Source: DATBAK01 sp036787815
GTDB taxonomy: Bacteria > Actinomycetota > Acidimicrobiia > IMCC26256 > PALSA-610
DNA: 34,237 nt
NCBI GenBank assembly: GCA_036787815.1
Contig: DAIQOP010000005.1
Location: 1-34,237, forward strand
Reading direction: 5' to 3'
Shown in pieces: positions 30,676 through 34,237 of this stretch. The first letter of the stretch is position 1. Every line of letters begins with the position of its first letter. The notes beneath the pieces were generated by a model. That model ran no database searches and had not been told where the DNA came from. It saw only the letters and a list, made by a program, of their open reading frames with translations. The position numbers and the translations under genes are program-made.

Positions 30676-31404
30676 TCAGGTTCGCGGAGGTCCTGCGGAC
30701 GTGTAGGTGGTACCGGGCGGGTCGACCGCCCAGGGCGCGGACTCGCCCCAGGTGTCGGCGAACACGAGCTCCGCGAGCGGCCGCCGGCGCACCGGGCCGT
30801 GGTGTCCCGCCGGCTTCCCGATCGTGACGGTCGCGGCGACGAACACGTTGTCGGGCACGCCGAGCAACGCGCGCAGCTCCGCGTCGACCAACCCCTGCCA
30901 CATCGTCAGCACCCCGCCGTACCCGAGCGCACGCGCCGCGAGCAGGAGGTTTTGGCACGCCGGATACACGGAGGCACCCTCCGTCGGCGTGGGGTCGCGG
31001 TACCGCACGAGGCACGGCAACACGAGCACCGGCGCGCGCTCGAACTCGTCGACGTACGACTGCATCGCGCGAGCCATGCGCGTCTTCGGAGAGTCGTCGA
31101 TCTCACCGGACCCGCGGTCGTAACCGTCGGCCGCTCGCTTCGCGGCCCAGGCGCGGCGCGCGCCCACGCCGATGAGTGCCTTGGCCTCGAGCGCGATCGC
31201 GCTGTTGGTCAGCACGACGAATCGGAACGGTTGGCGGTTCGATCCACTCGGCGCACGGCTCGCCGCGAACAGCATGGCGCGCAACGCGTCGGTCGGTACG
31301 GGTTCGTCGCGGTAGCGGCGGATCGACCGGGTGGTCGTCAACCCTTCCAGCAGCCCGAGCGAGTCGGGCGGCAGGGGTTCGAGCGCGAGATCGTCGGTTT
31401 CCAC
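30676..31404 (-). CDS. Nitroreductase family protein
   Basis: The 242-residue FMN-dependent nitroreductase-fold protein has RSIRRYRDEPVP (about residues 26-37), the FMN-binding ASRAPSGSNRQPFRFVVL (about 48-65), the mid segment VYPACQNLLLAARALGYGG (about 145-163) and the terminal IGKPAGHHGPVRRRPLAE. Members reduce nitroaromatics, quinones or enones, or act as dehydrogenases. The GTG start at 31404 is the best available; no clear ribosome-binding site is present. It converges on the acyl-CoA dehydrogenase with a 2-bp gap and is divergent from the kinase gene, so it interrupts an otherwise plausible ACAD-kinase pair. Confidence 0.87.
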   Translation of the reverse strand: METDDLALEPLPPDSLGLLEGLTTTRSIRRYRDEPVPTDALRAMLFAASRAPSGSNRQPFRFVVLTNSAIALEAKALIGVGARRAWAAKRAADGYDRGSGEIDDSPKTRMARAMQSYVDEFERAPVLVLPCLVRYRDPTPTEGASVYPACQNLLLAARALGYGGVLTMWQGLVDAELRALLGVPDNVFVAATVTIGKPAGHHGPVRRRPLAELVFADTWGESAPWAVDPPGTTYTSAGPPRT

Positions 31405-31454
31405 GCCGCGATGATCGCACGCACCGGGTTCGACGCAGGCGAAGGGGGCACGAG

Positions 31455-32508
31455 GTGAGCGACTCCGATACCGGGCTGTCGGATTTCGACGGCCTGCTCG
31501 ATTGGGCCCGGCTCCAGGAGTGGATCCTCGCGCCGCCCGGGCTCCCGGGTCACGCGCGTCGAGCAACTCACCGGCGGGTCGCAGAACAACATCTTCCTCA
31601 TGACGCGCGGCAGCGGCGGCGCGCGCATGGTGCTGCGTCGGCCGCCGCGCCACCTCCGCAAGAACAGCAACGACACGATGTTGCGCGAGGCGCGCGTGCT
31701 CGGCGCGATCGCCGGCAGTGGTGTGCCGCATCCCGAGCTCTACGCGGCGTGCGCCGACACCGGCGTGATCGGTGTGTCCTTCTACGTGATGGGCGCGATC
31801 GACGGCTTCACGCCGATGGGCACGCTGCCGGGAAGCTACGGAACCGAGGTGGAGTGGCGCCGTTCGCTGTCGTTCGAGCTCGTCGAGGGCGCGGCGCGAC
31901 TCGGCGCGGTCGACGCGGCCGCCGTCGGGCTCTCCGATTTCGGGAAGGCCGACAACTGGCTGGAACGGCAGGTCTCACGCTGGCGCTCACAGCTCGACGG
32001 CTACTCGCAGCTCGAGGGGTACGGCGCGGCGGAGCTTCCCGACGTCGACCGGGTCGGCGACTGGCTGGAGGGGAATCGGCCGGCCGACTGCCGCATCGGC
32101 ATCATCCACGGCGATTACCAGCTCGCGAACGTGATGTTCGCTCACGACGCCCCCAGGCTCGCGGCCATCGTCGACTGGGAGCTCTCGACCCTCGGCGACC
32201 CGCTGCTCGACCTCGCATGGTTGCTCACCGCGTGGATCGAGCCCGGCGACCCGCCCGGCAAGGCTCCCCAACTCGAGCCGTGGGAGGGCATGCCTTCGCG
32301 CGCGGAGCTCATCGCGCACTACGCGAAGGTGAGCGGTCGCGATGTGTCCGCGATGCCGTGGTTCTTCGTGCTCGGGTGCTACAAGCTCGGCATCCTGCTC
32401 GAAGGCACCCACGCTCGCGCGTGCGCGGGCCAGGCGCCGAAGGAGATCGGCGACATGCTCCACGCGTACGCCCTCTGGCTCTTCGCGAAGGCGAACCAGT
32501 CGCTGTAG
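31455..32508 (+). CDS. APH-like phosphotransferase (ACAD10/11 kinase type), frameshifted
   Basis: This is an APH/choline-kinase fold protein of about 350 residues. From GTG at 31455 (AGGGGG upstream) the first 31 codons read FDGLLDWARLQEWILAPPGLPG. The homologous sequence then resumes in another frame at 31549 (VTRVEQLTGGSQNN), so there is one extra base or two missing near 31545-31549, in a run-rich CCCGGGCTCCCGGGT context. The rest is intact: Brenner motif IIHGDYQLANVMF (about residue 215), IVDWELSTLGDPLLDLAW, and a C-terminal helical lobe. Unlike the kinase at 13146, it keeps the HGD histidine. A sequencing or assembly indel is the simplest explanation because the downstream domain shows no decay; without it, translation might begin at 31600. 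Confidence 0.78.
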
Positions 32509-32626
32509 CTCCGGACACCTCAGCCGGCACGCCCGTGCCTGCCCAAAGGCCCCCCTATCGATTTCGCACCGACCCGGGAGTACGGTCGGTCGACGCGGTG
32601 GGGATCGCGGCTTCGGGAGGATCATC

Positions 32627-34237
32627 GTGGGACGTCGGATCCGTCAGTTGATCGCATCGGCCGCGGCGACGTCACTCGTCGCCGTCGGGTTCGCGACGTT
32701 GGGAGCGGCCGGCGCGGACGGAAACGTCCGCTACGTCGCTCCGACCGGTTCGGATACGGCGAACTCGTGTCTCGTGTCGGGCTCGCCGTGTCGCACCCTC
32801 GGCCACGCGCTCTCGCAGGCGACGTTCGACAACACGATCGAGCTCTCGCCGGGCACGTACCTCGTGTCCGACAATCCGACCGGTACCGCCAACGCGGTGC
32901 CCGCGACGCTGCACGACTTCACGATCGAGTCGAACGCGTCCGCCGGGGGCACCGCCGCGAACACGATCATCGACGCGACCGGCGAGGCCAACGGGCTGCT
33001 CGTCAACGCGGCGCACGTCACGATCCGGAACCTCACCTTCCGCAACGCCGATCGCGACGGCATCGTCGTCGCCCCGCCGCCGGACGCCGCCGCTGCGGCC
33101 ACGTTGGGCAACCTCACACTGACCGGCGATGTCGTCACGACCAACGACCTGTGCTCCCAGCATCCGGCCGCGGCCGACTGTCCGGTGCAACACGGCGCGC
33201 AAGTCCCGTTCGGCGAAGGCATCGCGTTGACGCGCGTCGTCGATTCGACGGTGACCGGAAACACGGTGACCGGCAACTGGGGAGGCATCGCGGTCGGCGC
33301 CGGAGTCGGCGACACGATCTCGGGCAACACGGTGAGCGGCAACGGCACCCAACCCGTGCTCGGCGGCAGTACCCCGATCCTCGGTGGCAACCGCTTCTCG
33401 GCATCCGGCATCACCCTCACCGGCGGCAGCGGATCGCTCGCGGCGCACGGCAACACGATCGCCGGGAACACCGTCGACGGCAACGGCTCGATCGGCATCT
33501 TCGTGTACGCGGGTGGCGGCCAGGGCGACGCCGCGTACGGGAACCACGTCACCGCCAACACGGTGAACGACAACTGGGGTGTCGGGATCGCGGTCAAGAG
33601 CTACGAACCGTTGCAGAACCTGAGCGGCAACGTGATCACCGGCAATCACGTGAGTCACGACGGGCTCCACGGCGACTTCGGTGCCGTCGCGCTCGGCGGC
33701 CCGGGCGATGTCGACGCCCACGTGACCCACACGACCGGCATCCTCGTGCTCTCCGCGACCGCGGTGCCCCTCAGCGGCGCGCCCGTCACGGGCACGGTGA
33801 TCACCGGCAACACGATCACCGATGTCTTCTACGGCGTGTGGATGTCGGTGCGCACGCCCAAGGCCGACGTCTCGGCCAACACGACTTCCGTCGACGCCGG
33901 CGGCGCAGCGATCCTCGTCGAGCGCAGGAACATCGCGCCGATCGTCGGAGTCGCTCGCACTCCCTCGGGGAACGGGTACTGGGAGGTCCAGTCCGACGGC
34001 ACGGTCTTCCCGTTCGGTGATGCGGGCTACTTCGGCTCGTTGGGCGGTCTCGCGCTCGCGGCGCCCGTCGTCGGAATCGCCGCGGCGCCGTCGGGTCACG
34101 GGTACTGGCTCGTCGCGTCCGACGGCGGGATCTTCGCCTTCGGCGACGCGGGGTTCCACGGGTCGGCCGGGGCACTCCGACTCAACCAGCCGATCGTCGG
34201 GATGGCCGCGGGACCATCGGGTGCCGGGTACTGGCTC
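32627..34237 (+). CDS. Secreted beta-helix protein with GYWLV repeats (partial)
   Basis: The frame stays open to the window edge; 537 residues are visible. The GTG at 32627 follows GGGAGG by six bases. A signal peptide (MGRRIRQLIASAA..., cleavage near residue 33) leads into NVRYVAPTGSD, typical of right-handed parallel beta-helix (pectin-lyase-like/NosD) proteins. About 400 residues of short GNTVTGNWGG-type turns follow. From about residue 450 the 42-residue GYW repeats begin (450, 492, 534), the same type as in the gene at 24693. A 7-bp inverted repeat (ACCGACC/GGTCGGT, 32568-32590) lies upstream. Likely an exported surface or carbohydrate-binding protein. More repeats or an Ig-like tail may lie outside the window. 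Confidence 0.85.
   Translation, partial: MGRRIRQLIASAAATSLVAVGFATLGAAGADGNVRYVAPTGSDTANSCLVSGSPCRTLGHALSQATFDNTIELSPGTYLVSDNPTGTANAVPATLHDFTIESNASAGGTAANTIIDATGEANGLLVNAAHVTIRNLTFRNADRDGIVVAPPPDAAAAATLGNLTLTGDVVTTNDLCSQHPAAADCPVQHGAQVPFGEGIALTRVVDSTVTGNTVTGNWGGIAVGAGVGDTISGNTVSGNGTQPVLGGSTPILGGNRFSASGITLTGGSGSLAAHGNTIAGNTVDGNGSIGIFVYAGGGQGDAAYGNHVTANTVNDNWGVGIAVKSYEPLQNLSGNVITGNHVSHDGLHGDFGAVALGGPGDVDAHVTHTTGILVLSATAVPLSGAPVTGTVITGNTITDVFYGVWMSVRTPKADVSANTTSVDAGGAAILVERRNIAPIVGVARTPSGNGYWEVQSDGTVFPFGDAGYFGSLGGLALAAPVVGIAAAPSGHGYWLVASDGGIFAFGDAGFHGSAGALRLNQPIVGMAAGPSGAGYWL

Overview
The window is high-GC DNA of actinobacterial type, most likely from an uncultured member of the Acidimicrobiia. 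The lineage is inferred from several traits: two mycothiol-type DinB-fold proteins, a PPOX-class and an LLM-class protein of the kinds that use F420 in actinobacteria, several genes that look leaderless, BTAD-type regulators, and secreted proteins built from 42-residue GYWLVASDGG repeats that are common in that class. A run of 100 N inside a tandem repeat shows that this is a scaffolded draft assembly. I see no rRNA, tRNA, CRISPR array, insertion sequence or phage gene.

Layout. 1-5.5 kb: DUF1003 membrane protein, a PLP-dependent ammonia-lyase, an amidohydrolase, a PIG-L deacetylase, a flavin amine oxidase with a MAO-like SGGCY motif, and a TIGR03086 protein. 5.65-6.72 kb: a thioredoxin-fold gene interrupted by one in-frame TGA exactly at the active site (W-TGA-G-C-R) and followed by a SECIS-like hairpin, read here as a selenoprotein. 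6.7-9.5 kb: a DrrAB-type ABC exporter divergent from its probable TetR repressor, with twin GTAC-N3-GTAC operators between them. 9.5-14.8 kb: a minus-strand oxidative catabolism cluster of P450, aldehyde dehydrogenase, a broken SDR, an APH-like kinase and a PPOX protein. 14.9-15.9 kb: a YjbR-like fragment and an FTR1 iron permease with an iron-box-like site. 16.0-19.1 kb: a TetR-led operon with a mycothiol-dependent-type enzyme, an MBL-fold diiron-type protein and an aldo/keto reductase.

19.1-19.6 kb holds a 53-bp tandem repeat array with palindromic units, imperfect inverted flanks and an adjacent GGG-rich tract. It is followed by a MarR regulator, a second amidohydrolase, a tandem pair of small membrane proteins, a secreted HEVGEW protein and an LLM oxidoreductase. 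24.7-29.3 kb carries a large secreted repeat/Ig-like protein beside two divergent BTAD regulators. 29.4-32.5 kb carries an acyl-CoA dehydrogenase, a nitroreductase and a frameshifted APH-like kinase, a pairing reminiscent of the ACAD10/ACAD11 fusion. The window ends inside a secreted beta-helix protein with the same GYWLV repeats.

Two signals stand out. One is the candidate selenoprotein. The other is a palindromic operator, CTGACGC-NN-GCGTCAG, that occurs at three separate loci, upstream of both amidohydrolases and of the acyl-CoA dehydrogenase. It suggests one lipid- or hydrophobic-substrate regulon under a regulator encoded elsewhere.
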